Assembly (NCBI GenBank): GCA_045863555.1
Contig: BTUU01000017.1
Coordinates: 72,758 to 136,757 of the forward strand
Reading direction: 5' to 3'
DNA length: 64,000 bases
Source: JACRLV01 sp045863555
Lineage (GTDB): Bacteria; Planctomycetota; Phycisphaerae; UBA1845; Fen-1342
Below are positions 1 through 8,049 of the stretch, piece by piece. Both the position numbers and the translations under genes were made by a program. Position 1 is the first letter of the stretch, and each line of letters begins with the position of its first letter. The notes beneath the pieces are model-generated. The model was not told the origin of the DNA. It ran no database searches and saw only the letters and a program-made list of their open reading frames with translations.

Positions 1-120
1 AACCGGCTTGCGATCGTGATTCCGTGTCACCGGGTGATTGGCTCGAACGGGAAGCTGACCGGGTACGGCGGCGGGCTGTGGCGGAAGGAGCGGCTGCTGC
101 AGATCGAGCAGGTGGAGTAA
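1..120 (+). CDS. ogt: Methylated-DNA--protein-cysteine methyltransferase, C-terminal fragment
   Basis: The window opens inside a gene whose last 39 codons are present, ending at TAA. The fragment contains IPCHRVIG, the active-site motif of the O6-alkylguanine/O4-alkylthymine DNA methyltransferases. Its cysteine takes the alkyl group in a suicide repair reaction. The following GYGGGLWRKERLL is the usual end of the family, where a glycine-rich turn precedes the last helix. The N-terminal part lies outside the window, so it cannot be told whether this is a stand-alone Ogt or an Ada-type fusion. The family assignment is secure because the catalytic motif is intact. Confidence 0.88.
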   Translation, partial: NRLAIVIPCHRVIGSNGKLTGYGGGLWRKERLLQIEQVE

Positions 121-122
121 CC

Positions 123-147
123 GGAGGCCCGCCGACGCGGGGCTTCC
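123..147 (+). terminator. Possible terminator hairpin after the methyltransferase gene
   Basis: GGAGGCCC (123-130) can pair with GGGCTTCC (140-147), an 8-bp stem with one G-T pair, three bases after the stop codon. It is followed by a C run and ATTT rather than a clear T-tract, so it is only a candidate. Confidence 0.35.
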
Positions 148-270
148 CCCATTTCGCACGCACGCGTGGTATCCCTCGGGGGCCCGCGAAAAATGCCGTC
201 GCCTCGTGCGACGAATGAGCAATGCCAGGGCTCCAACGCTTTGGCGGCGGTCGGTCCCATTGGTTGTCCA

Positions 271-1797
271 CTACGGAAACTCCACCTCCCGCCCGCCGTA
301 CTGCGCCTCGTACGTTTCCCCGTAGCCCCCGCCGCTGTGCGGGTTCTCGAAACGCGTCGACTGGCGGTTGAAGTGCAGCTCGACCGTGTCGACCGGGCCG
401 TTGCGCTGCTTGGCGATGATCAGCTCGGCCTTGTTGTCCTCCTCGCCGCCGCCGCCCTCGTCGGGCTTGGCGTAATAGCTCTCCCGGTGCAGCAGCGCGA
501 TGACGTCGGCGTCCTGCTCGATCGCGCCGGATTCGCGCAGGTCGCTCATCATCGGCCGGTTGCCGCCGCGGTCGGCCGGCTTGCGGTTGAGCTGGGCCAT
601 CGCGATCACCGGCACGCGCAGCTCCTTGGCCAGCGCCTTGAGCCCGCGCGAGACCTCCGCAACCTCGAGCTGACGGCTTTCGGAGCCGGGAACGCTCATG
701 AGCTGCAGGTAGTCGACGAAAATCGCGCGAATATCGTGCTTTCGGGCGGCGATTCGCGCGCGGGCGCGCAATTCGAGGATCGTCAGGCTCGAGGTATCGT
801 CGACCAGCAGGGGCTTATCCCGAATTTCGCCTGCGACGTGCTGGAGCCGCTCGAAATCTCGCCCGTCAAGCCGGCCGCGGCGGAGCTTTTGCGAATCGAC
901 GCGGGCGCGGCTGCACAAGATGCGCTGGGCGACCTGCTGGCAGCTCATTTCCAGCGAGAAGAAGAGCACCGGGCGGCCCTCCACCAGGGCCATGTGCTCG
1001 GCGATGTTCAGACCCAGGGCCGTTTTCCCCATCGACGGGCGGCCCGCGATGATGATCAGTTCGGAGGGCTGAAAACCGCAGGTAAGTTCGTCGAGCGCGA
1101 AGTAGCCGGTCGGCTCGCCGGTGAGGATCGAGCCGTCGAGATCCTGGATTTTCGCGAAAACGTCGTCGATCAGGCTGGGGAGCGCCTGGGCCGCACTGCT
1201 GACGCCGCGCTCGGTGACTTCAAATATGTACTTCGAGGCGTTGTCGAGGATGCGCTGCGCGGGCATCCGGTCCTGATACGCCTCGTCAAGCGCCTGCCCC
1301 GCCGCGCTGATCAGCGCGCGCAGGAGCGACTTTTCGCGGACGATCGTGGCGTAGTCGCGAACACGGTGCGCCGACGGGACGCTCCCGACGAGATCGGCCA
1401 GGAAGTCGTAGCCGCCCAGTGCGTCAAACTGGCCGCGGCGGACGAGTTCATTCCGGATGATGACGCCGTCGATGGCCTTGTTGACGTTCCAGAGATCGAC
1501 AATGAGCTCGAAGAGCTGGCGGTGCTTCTCGGACCAGAACGCGGCGGAGCCGGCGTCGCGGAGCGTGGTGATCGCCTCGCTGATGGCGCCGGCGTCCAGG
1601 AGCATCGACCCCAGCACGGCTCGTTCGGCGTCGAAATCATGCGGCGGCTCGCGGTCCAGCAGCGCCGCGGATGCCTTCGGCCCGCGCGGCGTCCCCCCGC
1701 CGGTGGCAGCGCCGTTCGGACCCGCGCTGCCGGAGGCCGCGCCGCCGGCGGGCGTCGTCGTTCCATTCGCGTCGTCCGGCTTTCGACTGTCGGCCAT
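271..1797 (-). CDS. dnaB: Replicative DNA helicase DnaB
   Basis: A 508-residue protein of the hexameric replicative helicase family, which unwinds DNA at the fork and recruits primase. An alanine/glycine-rich N-terminal tail of about 50 residues precedes the helical N domain (DFDAERAVLGSMLLD). The RecA-like C domain carries Walker A GRPSMGKT at residues 252-259, Walker B-type IFVDYLQLM, and the DLRESGAIEQDADV region. The ending is the usual RNGP...LHF...TRF. The ATG is preceded by GGGAGGAGG at good spacing. Slightly longer than the usual 450-470 residues because of the N-terminal tail. No intein is seen. It lies alone on the minus strand, divergent from secG. Confidence 0.96.
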   Translation of the reverse strand: MADSRKPDDANGTTTPAGGAASGSAGPNGAATGGGTPRGPKASAALLDREPPHDFDAERAVLGSMLLDAGAISEAITTLRDAGSAAFWSEKHRQLFELIVDLWNVNKAIDGVIIRNELVRRGQFDALGGYDFLADLVGSVPSAHRVRDYATIVREKSLLRALISAAGQALDEAYQDRMPAQRILDNASKYIFEVTERGVSSAAQALPSLIDDVFAKIQDLDGSILTGEPTGYFALDELTCGFQPSELIIIAGRPSMGKTALGLNIAEHMALVEGRPVLFFSLEMSCQQVAQRILCSRARVDSQKLRRGRLDGRDFERLQHVAGEIRDKPLLVDDTSSLTILELRARARIAARKHDIRAIFVDYLQLMSVPGSESRQLEVAEVSRGLKALAKELRVPVIAMAQLNRKPADRGGNRPMMSDLRESGAIEQDADVIALLHRESYYAKPDEGGGGEEDNKAELIIAKQRNGPVDTVELHFNRQSTRFENPHSGGGYGETYEAQYGGREVEFP

Positions 1798-1997
1798 GGC
1801 GTGCCTCCTCCCTGAGGGGTGTCGACGGACCTTTCCGGGAAGCGTATCACGGGGGTCAAGGTGGGTGTCAGCTTGTCACAAAACCCGGGCCGCGTCAGCC
1901 TCCCCCTCGCGGATCCCGGATTTTCGTCAGAACCCGCTGGGAATCCGCGAAATCGCGTCATTTTCACCGCCCGCTGGCAGCCTCCGCCCCCCTACCG

Positions 1998-2003
1998 TAT
2001 ACT
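1998..2003 (+). promoter_or_regulatory. Possible -10 element (TATACT) upstream of secG
   Basis: TATACT within GTATACT lies 72 bases before the secG ATG. No convincing -35 hexamer is seen at 17 bases. The same 7-mer occurs upstream of the genes at 19098 and 33869, which is the main reason for listing it. Confidence 0.25.
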
Positions 2004-2074
2004 CCCTGATTCGCTCCGGCCTGACGCTCGGGCGTCAGCGCCGGCCGGTTTTCTCGCAGTCAGTGGGCGGATTC

Positions 2075-2587
2075 ATGATCCTCGCGGCCTGGTATCACAT
2101 TCTCTTCTCCGTTTTCTTCGCGTTCCTCGCGATCCTGCTCATGCTCGTGATCCTGCTGCAGCGCGGCAAGGGCGTCGGCCTGGCCGGCGCTTTCGGCGGC
2201 GCGGGCGGAAACACGGCGTTCGGGGCAAAGACGGGTGACGTGCTGACTTGGGCGACAATCGGCCTCGCCGGCGTGTTCCTCCTGGCCGCGGTCATTCTGA
2301 ACCTGTTCATCTTCACCCCCCCCGCCTCGACGTTCCGCACGGCCGCTCCGGCAAACAACTCAACGGCGGTCCCCCCCGACTCCGCGGACATGCCGACGCC
2401 CCCGCCTTCGCTGCCGCCGACCACGACACCCGCTGTTCCGCCGGCCACGACGCCCGCGTCCGGTCCGACAGCCAGCCCGACCCCGACCCCCGCGACGGCG
2501 CCGGCCGCGGATTCGGCGACGCCGGCGACGGGCGAGACGGCACCACAGACGCCGCCCGCGACTGCCCCCGCGGACGGCAACGGCTGA
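2075..2587 (+). CDS. secG: Preprotein translocase subunit SecG
   Basis: A 170-residue inner-membrane protein, the small accessory subunit of the SecYEG channel. The N-terminal 80 residues fit the family: a first membrane helix (about residues 4-23), the conserved loop LLQRGKGVGLAGAFGG with GGAGGNTAFGAKTGD, then a second helix (about 53-74). The remaining 90 residues are a low-complexity Pro/Thr/Ala tail, which makes it longer than the 75-110 residues of typical SecG. The ATG at 2075 is chosen because the SecG domain begins there; the frame is open further upstream but that part is not SecG-like. The gene precedes yicC on the same strand. Confidence 0.93.
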   Translation: MILAAWYHILFSVFFAFLAILLMLVILLQRGKGVGLAGAFGGAGGNTAFGAKTGDVLTWATIGLAGVFLLAAVILNLFIFTPPASTFRTAAPANNSTAVPPDSADMPTPPPSLPPTTTPAVPPATTPASGPTASPTPTPATAPAADSATPATGETAPQTPPATAPADGNG

Positions 2588-2629
2588 TCGAGTGCCGCGG
2601 ACCGCGGCCGTTCCCATGAGGTTGCGCCG

Positions 2630-3508
2630 ATGATCGTGTCGATGACCGGCTTTGGCGAGGCGCAGCGCGAGGATGCGGCGCACCTCTATCACGTCGAACT
2701 CCGCAGCGTCAACAACCGGTATTTCAAGGCATCGATCCGGTTGCCGGAAGAATTCGCCTTCATGGAGGCGGCAATCGAGCAGCTGCTTCGACGAAAGGTA
2801 TCGCGCGGCAGCCTCACGCTCCGCCTCTTCACCCGCGACCTGAGCGAATCCGCGGCCCAGGACATCAATGTCGCGGCGGTGCGCCATTACCTCACGCAGC
2901 TCCGGTCCGTCGCCGGCGATCCGCACGTGCGCATCGACCTGGCGACGCTGGCGACGCTGCCGGGAGTCTGCCAGCCGCACGAGTTGAGCGATGACCAGCG
3001 CGGGCGGGCCGAACAACTCGTGCATGGGCTCGTCGAGGAGGCCATCGACAAGCTGACGGCGATGCGCGCGGTCGAGGGCCGGTCGCTCGCGTCGGACCTG
3101 CTGAAGAACTGCGCAACGGTGAGCGACAATCTGGCCGCGATCCGGGTCCGCGCGCCGCTCGTGGTTGACGAATACCGGCGGCGGCTGATGACGCGGGTGC
3201 AGCAGCTCATTGCCGAAAGCAACGTCGTCCTGGCCGAGACCGACCTGTTGAAGGAAGTCGCAATCTACGCCGAACGCAGCGACATCAGCGAGGAAATCTC
3301 GCGGCTCGGATCGCACCTGGAGCAGTTCGCGGCGGCGATCGACAGCCCCGAGCCCGCGGGCCGAAAGCTCGACTTCATCACGCAGGAGATGCTGCGCGAG
3401 GCGAATACGATCGGCTCCAAGGCGGGCGACGTCGAGATCGCGCGCTGTACGATCGAGATCAAGGGCGCGATCGACCGGCTCAAGGAGCAGGTCCAGAATG
3501 CGGAATAG
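2630..3508 (+). CDS. yicC: YicC/YloC family endoribonuclease
   Basis: A 292-residue protein of the usual YicC length. The start MIVSMTGFGEAQ and the C-terminal signature GRKLDFITQEMLREANTIGSK are the two family hallmarks, and the ISRLGSHLEQF segment lies between. Members from enterobacteria and Bacillus are reported to be endoribonucleases active on small RNAs and on other RNA. It starts 42 bases after secG and may be co-transcribed with it. In many bacteria yicC sits beside gmk and rpoZ, but those genes are not nearby here. Confidence 0.93.
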   Translation: MIVSMTGFGEAQREDAAHLYHVELRSVNNRYFKASIRLPEEFAFMEAAIEQLLRRKVSRGSLTLRLFTRDLSESAAQDINVAAVRHYLTQLRSVAGDPHVRIDLATLATLPGVCQPHELSDDQRGRAEQLVHGLVEEAIDKLTAMRAVEGRSLASDLLKNCATVSDNLAAIRVRAPLVVDEYRRRLMTRVQQLIAESNVVLAETDLLKEVAIYAERSDISEEISRLGSHLEQFAAAIDSPEPAGRKLDFITQEMLREANTIGSKAGDVEIARCTIEIKGAIDRLKEQVQNAE

Positions 3509-3513
3509 GGTGG

Positions 3514-3630
3514 CAAGGTAACAATGTGACAAGGTGAAAAATGGACGGAGTGGAGGCCGGCGCCGGGCCTCCTGTCGCAGCGTCACTTTGTTACGTTGTC
3601 ACCTTGTTACCTTGTCACCCTGTTACCCTG
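3514..3630. repeat. Nested inverted element built of 8-bp repeats
   Basis: The right arm is six consecutive 8-bp units, TCAC or TTAC followed by a 4-base ending in TG, alternating from 3583 to 3630. The left arm (3514-3537) holds three units in inverted orientation (CAAGGTAA, CAATGTGA, CAAGGTGA). Between them is a G+C hairpin, GGAGGCC (3552-3558) pairing with GGCCTCC (3566-3572). The whole element fits between the yicC stop and tatD start and could fold as a long cruciform or RNA stem. It has no coding sense. Confidence 0.8.
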
Positions 3631-3652
3631 ATATCAGCGTCACGGTTCGCTC

Positions 3653-4462
3653 ATGCTCATCGACACCCACTGCCACCTGACCTACGACCAGCTTGCACCG
3701 CAGATTGATGCCGTAATCGTGCGCGCCGCGGCGAGCGGCGTGGAACGGATGATCACGGTCGCCACTACCCCCGCGGATGCGCGACGCGCGGTCGACCTGA
3801 TGCGCGAGCGCCCGATGATCTCCCTGGCCGCCGGCGTGCATCCGCACGAGGCGGGCAGGATCAGCGAGGGCGAATTCGGCGCGCTGCGCGATCTGCACGC
3901 GGGACGCTGGGCGGAAGTTGATGCGCGGCGGCTCGTCGCCGTGGGCGAGACCGGGCTCGATTTCCATTACGACTTCGCGCCGCGCGACGTTCAGGAGCGG
4001 GTGTTCCGCGCGCAGCTGGCCCTCGCGTGCGATGTCGGACGCCCGGTCATCATCCATGCCCGCGAGTCGGAGCCGCGGGTATGCGATATCCTCGACGAGT
4101 ACCCGCAACTGCGCGATCGGGTCGTCTTCCACTGCTTCTCCGGCGACGCCGAACTCGCGCGGCGGATTTTCGATTCCGGCTGGTGGGTCTCCTTCACCGG
4201 CGTCGTGACGTTTTCGAACGCCGAGACGATTCGCGCGGCCGCCCGGATCGCGCCGGCCGATCGGTTCATGATCGAGACTGACGCGCCCTACCTTTCGCCG
4301 GCGCCGGTCCGGAAGATCCGGCCCTGCGAGCCGGCCTTCGTCGCCCACACCGCGCGTTTCCTCGCCGACCTGCGCGGTGAGTCATTCGACGCCCTCGCCG
4401 CCCGAACGACGGCCAACGCAATTCGCTTCTTCGGACTCGCGGCGCAGACCAGCGGAATCTGA
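3653..4462 (+). CDS. tatD: TatD family metal-dependent deoxyribonuclease
   Basis: A 269-residue TIM-barrel hydrolase of normal family length. The first metal ligands are in DTHCH (residues 4-8), the bridging glutamate is in VGETGLD (E99), followed by IIHARES and VFHCFSG for the histidines and IETDAPYLSP for the last aspartate. TatD proteins are 3'-5' exonucleases acting on DNA and RNA in repair and quality control. The ATG at 3653 puts the metal motif at the very N-terminus, as expected. No clear Shine-Dalgarno is seen because the repeat element lies directly upstream. Confidence 0.93.
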   Translation: MLIDTHCHLTYDQLAPQIDAVIVRAAASGVERMITVATTPADARRAVDLMRERPMISLAAGVHPHEAGRISEGEFGALRDLHAGRWAEVDARRLVAVGETGLDFHYDFAPRDVQERVFRAQLALACDVGRPVIIHARESEPRVCDILDEYPQLRDRVVFHCFSGDAELARRIFDSGWWVSFTGVVTFSNAETIRAAARIAPADRFMIETDAPYLSPAPVRKIRPCEPAFVAHTARFLADLRGESFDALAARTTANAIRFFGLAAQTSGI

Positions 4463-4466
4463 GGAG

Positions 4467-4481
4467 CCGGGCGCGGCCCGG
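4467..4481 (+). terminator. Hairpin directly after tatD
   Basis: CCGGGC (4467-4472) pairs perfectly with GCCCGG (4476-4481) around a 3-base loop, four bases after the tatD stop. There is no T-tract, so termination is only a possibility. Confidence 0.3.
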
Positions 4482-4652
4482 AGACTTCGCCGGTCCCGGG
4501 AGGCGCTTCTGGACCCCTTCCGCAGGGTGCCCCCCCGCCGATTCCGGCTCCCCGGACCGGCGCGCACCGATCAACACCGCTCCAATTCGGAAAAAAACAA
4601 AATCCGTGAGCGCGTCGGCCGCGAACGGCACTGATGACCTTACGGGATCCAC

Positions 4653-5291
4653 TTGCAGGAGAAACGGCACAATTCGAAATCGACTGATCTCGCACCCGAG
4701 GTGTGGGTCGTCACCGATTCCCCGCTCCTCGACCGGGCGCTGACGCAGGTTGCGGAACGAGTCTGCGGGCGCTGCATCCGGAGGCTTCCGATTCACGAGG
4801 CGGCGGCCGAGGCCGCGCGCCGACCGCCGCGCATCGCGCTCATTCCGATCCACCTCCTGGCGGCGTTAATCGCAGACTCGGACGCTGCCATGCCCCCGTC
4901 GCTCGCCGGCCGCGCGCTGGCCATCGAGCCGTACCCGCCTGCGCCGTCCGACGCAGGACAATCCTGCCCGGCCGGCCTGGGCTCCATTTCGCTGACGCTG
5001 TCGATCGATGAGATCGGGCGCGTGATCCGCGCGGCCTGGTTCAGCAACGCGATGCGGCGCACCAGGCCGAAGGGACGGCCCGCATCGCCGCTCGACGTCC
5101 TGACGACGCAGGAACAGCGCCTCTTCGAACAGATCGCCCGCGGCTCGACGCTCCAGTCAGCCGCCACGGCACTCTCCATCAGCTACAAGACCGCCGATTC
5201 CCGCCGAACGCGCATCTACCGCAAGCTCAACATCACGAACGGGCGCCAGGCCGTGCTCGTCGCCATCCGCGCCGGTCTTGTCTCTGCGTGA
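4653..5291 (+). CDS. LuxR-type helix-turn-helix regulator
   Basis: A 212-residue protein. Residues about 150-210 form a GerE/LuxR DNA-binding domain: LTTQEQRLFEQIARG, then a recognition-helix region (SISYKTADSRRTRIYRKL) and an alanine-rich end. The N-terminal 130 residues are predicted alpha/beta and might be a degenerate receiver-like fold, but no acidic phosphorylation pocket is seen. The signal it senses is unknown. The longest reading uses a TTG start. A GTG further in (VWVVTDS) is an alternative, and the Shine-Dalgarno evidence decides nothing. An AT-rich patch near 4585-4603 could belong to its promoter. No kinase partner is adjacent. Confidence 0.75.
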   Translation: MQEKRHNSKSTDLAPEVWVVTDSPLLDRALTQVAERVCGRCIRRLPIHEAAAEAARRPPRIALIPIHLLAALIADSDAAMPPSLAGRALAIEPYPPAPSDAGQSCPAGLGSISLTLSIDEIGRVIRAAWFSNAMRRTRPKGRPASPLDVLTTQEQRLFEQIARGSTLQSAATALSISYKTADSRRTRIYRKLNITNGRQAVLVAIRAGLVSA

Positions 5292-5478
5292 TCTTGCATA
5301 AATGTCCGTCGTTTTGAGCGCCTTTCGCGTCTTTGGCAATAGACCAACAACGACGTAGCGCCGACGACGACCGGCCCCACGGCCCTCGGCGGCCGAGACA
5401 AGCCCAGCAACTCAATCAGGCGTTCGACGGAGTCCCGCGGGGCTCCGCGTGGGGCGGTCGCGCGCCGGGAGAAATCCC

Positions 5479-6012
5479 ATGCATGCCCTCACGCTTCTGT
5501 TCCTGTCGCCCCTGTTTGTGTTGCCGAGCCCGTCCACGGATTCTGTGCTGCCGCCGCCGCAGCGAATCGAGTACCGGATCCACGCGACGCGCGACGACGA
5601 GAATTCTCCGATCGAGTGGACCATTACGGTGGACGTCGCGCCGATCGGACGCGACGGCGGAACGGTCATGTGGAGCATTGTCCGCGCCGGTTTTCACGAG
5701 GCTGCGACCGGGTGGACCTGGCAGCACGCGCCGACACCGAAGATTGCGGACTGGTCGATCAAGCATGATGATCCGCTCCAGCCCGAGGCCGGCGAATTCG
5801 CTGCGCTGCCGCCGATCGCGGGGACCGCCGCGCCGGAAGGCGAAAACGGTCCGCCGCTCCTATACAGTCTCTCAGGACGTGAACCGACCTCGATCTTGCT
5901 GCCGGGGTTCTGGTGGAAACTCGAGTATCAAGGCGAACCCGAGCCGCGATCACAGGGAGCTGGAGAGTCGATGTGGGTCGACAACGAGGACCTGCCGGCG
6001 CGCGTGAGGTAG
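5479..6012 (+). CDS. Hypothetical secreted protein
   Basis: A 177-residue protein of unknown function. The first 20 residues (MHALTLLFLSPLFVLPSPST) look like a signal peptide, so it is probably exported. The rest is hydrophilic and likely beta-rich, with several tryptophans (WTITVDV, WTWQHAP, WWKLEY). I do not recognise the family. ATG 5479 follows GGGAGA at good spacing and gives a sensible signal peptide; the frame extends further upstream without support. It converges on the kinase gene at 6094. Confidence 0.6.
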   Translation: MHALTLLFLSPLFVLPSPSTDSVLPPPQRIEYRIHATRDDENSPIEWTITVDVAPIGRDGGTVMWSIVRAGFHEAATGWTWQHAPTPKIADWSIKHDDPLQPEAGEFAALPPIAGTAAPEGENGPPLLYSLSGREPTSILLPGFWWKLEYQGEPEPRSQGAGESMWVDNEDLPARVR

Positions 6013-6079
6013 TCGATCGAGAGAAGCAACCTGCACCGCGGATCGCCAGCGAGGTGCCTCCTCCGCCCTGGGCGACCCC

Positions 6080-6112
6080 GGCGACGCCGCCGCTCAATCC
6101 GGCGGCGTCGCC
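6080..6112. terminator. Perfect 12-bp stem between convergent genes
   Basis: GGCGACGCCGCC (6080-6091) and GGCGGCGTCGCC (6101-6112) are exact reverse complements around a 9-base loop. The stop codon of the minus-strand kinase gene (6094-6096) lies in the loop. There is no long T-tract on either side, but the stem is strong and lies between two convergent transcripts, so a bidirectional terminator is likely. Confidence 0.45.
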
Positions 6113-8049
6113 AGCTTCTTCGTGATTCGCCGCTTCGCATCGGTGATCGCGGCCTCCAGACGCTCCACAGCGGCGACCTGTTCCTTCGCCGCAGGGTGGC
6201 TTATCGCCACGACCACACGATACTCCGCCTGTTTGAGCCAGCTTACCATGCCCTCGCGGTCATTCGTCTCGAAGCTCCCTACGGCCATTGAGTGCGCAGA
6301 CGCGGCCCAATCCAGAAGGCACTGGAAGCTCGGCTCCTCGGTCTTCTCATACTCGGCCGAAGCCAGTTCCTCGCCACGCCGCAAGGCGCGCATCGCGTCC
6401 GCCGGGCGACCCAGCTTCAGGTATACGCGGCCGGTGCTCGTATACATGCCGACAAGATTGGTCGTATCTTCCCGTGCGATCTCGCCCTCGTGAGCCAGCG
6501 TCAGATTCCGCTCGGCGGCGAGTAGCAGTTCGAGCGCCTGCGGGTGCTCGGAACGCGTGAGATGGACGCGGCCGAGCGACGATTGCGAGATCGCGAGCCT
6601 GCGCGTCCACTCAGGATCGCCGGGGATTTCGCGCAGAATCTCTTCCGCAAAATCAACCGCGCGCCGCCCGAACTCGATTGCGCGATCGAGCTTCGCATCC
6701 CGGATATACGTCGTGCTGAGCCCGACATACGCCGTGTGGAGCATGACGCTGACGATCGGGTCGCCGGCCGGCACGGATTCGCCCAGGCGGCGCGCCTCGT
6801 CGAAGAGTTGGATCGCCTGATCAACCCGCGCGCCGTCGCGGGCAACGGCACCCATCCTCGTGTGTCCGCTCATCGCGAGGCCGGCCTGCGCGGTGCGACG
6901 GGCCGTGTCGGCGGCGCGCCAGGCGTAGAGCAGGCCGATCACGGCGGCCGTGAGAATCAGCGCGTAGCCAGCGGCCGCGCCGAGAATCCAGCGATAGCGG
7001 CGGATGAACTGCCGGAGAAGATAGTGGCGCGAATTTCGACGCGCCTCGACGGCGTCCCCGCGCAGATAGCGCTCCAGTTCGAGCGTGAGGGCGTCGGCCG
7101 ACTGGTATCGGTCCTCGGGACGGATTCGCAGGGCCATCGAGACGATCGCATCGAGATCGCGATCGACGATCCGGCCGGAATCGCCCGCCCGCCGGTGTGC
7201 GAGCGTCACAGCGCGGGCGCTGCGCGCGGGCGTCGATTCAAGCGTTGTGCGGTACGCGTCGTCGAGCGGGTCGACCGCATGGGGCCGCTCCCCGGTGAGC
7301 AATTCGAAGAGCACGACGCCGAGCGAATAGATATCGGAACGGGCGTCGACGACGGCCGACCCGCGGGCCTGCTCCGGGCTCATGTAGGCGAGCGTGCCGA
7401 CGATGATGCCGGGCGTCGAGACAAAGGCGTCGCCCGCGGACTCCGGGATCGAGAGCTTGGCGAGGCCGAAGTCGAGAATCCGGGGGACGCCGTCCGTATC
7501 GACCAGAATGTTGGCGGGCTTGATGTCGCGGTGCACGACGCCGCGCAGGTGCGCGTGCTGCACCGCCTTCACGACCTGAAGGAACAGCGCAACGATGTCG
7601 CGACAGGACGGCGCCCCCAGCAGGCAGTAATCATCGATGGGAACGCCCTCGACGTACTCCATCGAGAACCAGCAGGTCGCGTCGAGCACGCCCGCATCGA
7701 AGAGCGTCACGATGTTCGGATGGTGGAGGCTCGCGAGCTGCACGACCTCCCGCTGAAACCGGCTGCGATCCGGCGCGGCGAATACGCCGGCGTACTGCAC
7801 CTTGATCGCGACTGTCCGCTGCGCGGCCCGCTGATACGCGCGGTAGACCACGCCCTGCCCGCCGCGGTGAACCTCGCCCAGGATCTCGTATTCGGGAAGA
7901 AGCCCGCGGAGCCGCTCCAGCGCCTCCGCGTCGGCGGGTCCCGACTGCCGGCGGGCGCTCTCCGCGGCGGCGAGAATGGCCTCGCGCGTGGCGTCTCGCG
8001 CCGCCTCGACGGACGCGGCGGAATGCCTCTTTGCCGCTTCGGCGGTCAT
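6094..8049 (-). CDS. Membrane Ser/Thr protein kinase with TPR-like sensor domain
   Basis: A 651-residue Hanks-type kinase. A helical N-terminus of about 55 residues precedes the kinase domain: glycine loop (GEVHRGGQGVVYRA), lysine K83 in TVAIK, catalytic loop HRDIKPANILV, DFGLAK and the APE-like MSPEQARG. A single membrane helix lies at about residues 353-376. The extracytoplasmic part is helical with TPR-like repeats (AIQLFDEARRL, ALELLLAAERN, AMRALRRGEEL). The ATG overlaps the stop of the sigma-factor gene (ATGA), so the two are translationally coupled. This arrangement suggests that the kinase acts on or with that sigma factor. The substrate is not known. Confidence 0.9.
   Translation of the reverse strand: MTAEAAKRHSAASVEAARDATREAILAAAESARRQSGPADAEALERLRGLLPEYEILGEVHRGGQGVVYRAYQRAAQRTVAIKVQYAGVFAAPDRSRFQREVVQLASLHHPNIVTLFDAGVLDATCWFSMEYVEGVPIDDYCLLGAPSCRDIVALFLQVVKAVQHAHLRGVVHRDIKPANILVDTDGVPRILDFGLAKLSIPESAGDAFVSTPGIIVGTLAYMSPEQARGSAVVDARSDIYSLGVVLFELLTGERPHAVDPLDDAYRTTLESTPARSARAVTLAHRRAGDSGRIVDRDLDAIVSMALRIRPEDRYQSADALTLELERYLRGDAVEARRNSRHYLLRQFIRRYRWILGAAAGYALILTAAVIGLLYAWRAADTARRTAQAGLAMSGHTRMGAVARDGARVDQAIQLFDEARRLGESVPAGDPIVSVMLHTAYVGLSTTYIRDAKLDRAIEFGRRAVDFAEEILREIPGDPEWTRRLAISQSSLGRVHLTRSEHPQALELLLAAERNLTLAHEGEIAREDTTNLVGMYTSTGRVYLKLGRPADAMRALRRGEELASAEYEKTEEPSFQCLLDWAASAHSMAVGSFETNDREGMVSWLKQAEYRVVVAISHPAAKEQVAAVERLEAAITDAKRRITKKLATPPD

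Noticed and set aside
166..1815. Long open reading on the plus strand across dnaB
   Set aside because: It lies fully antisense to dnaB, has no ribosome site and no recognisable domain; it is an effect of high GC.
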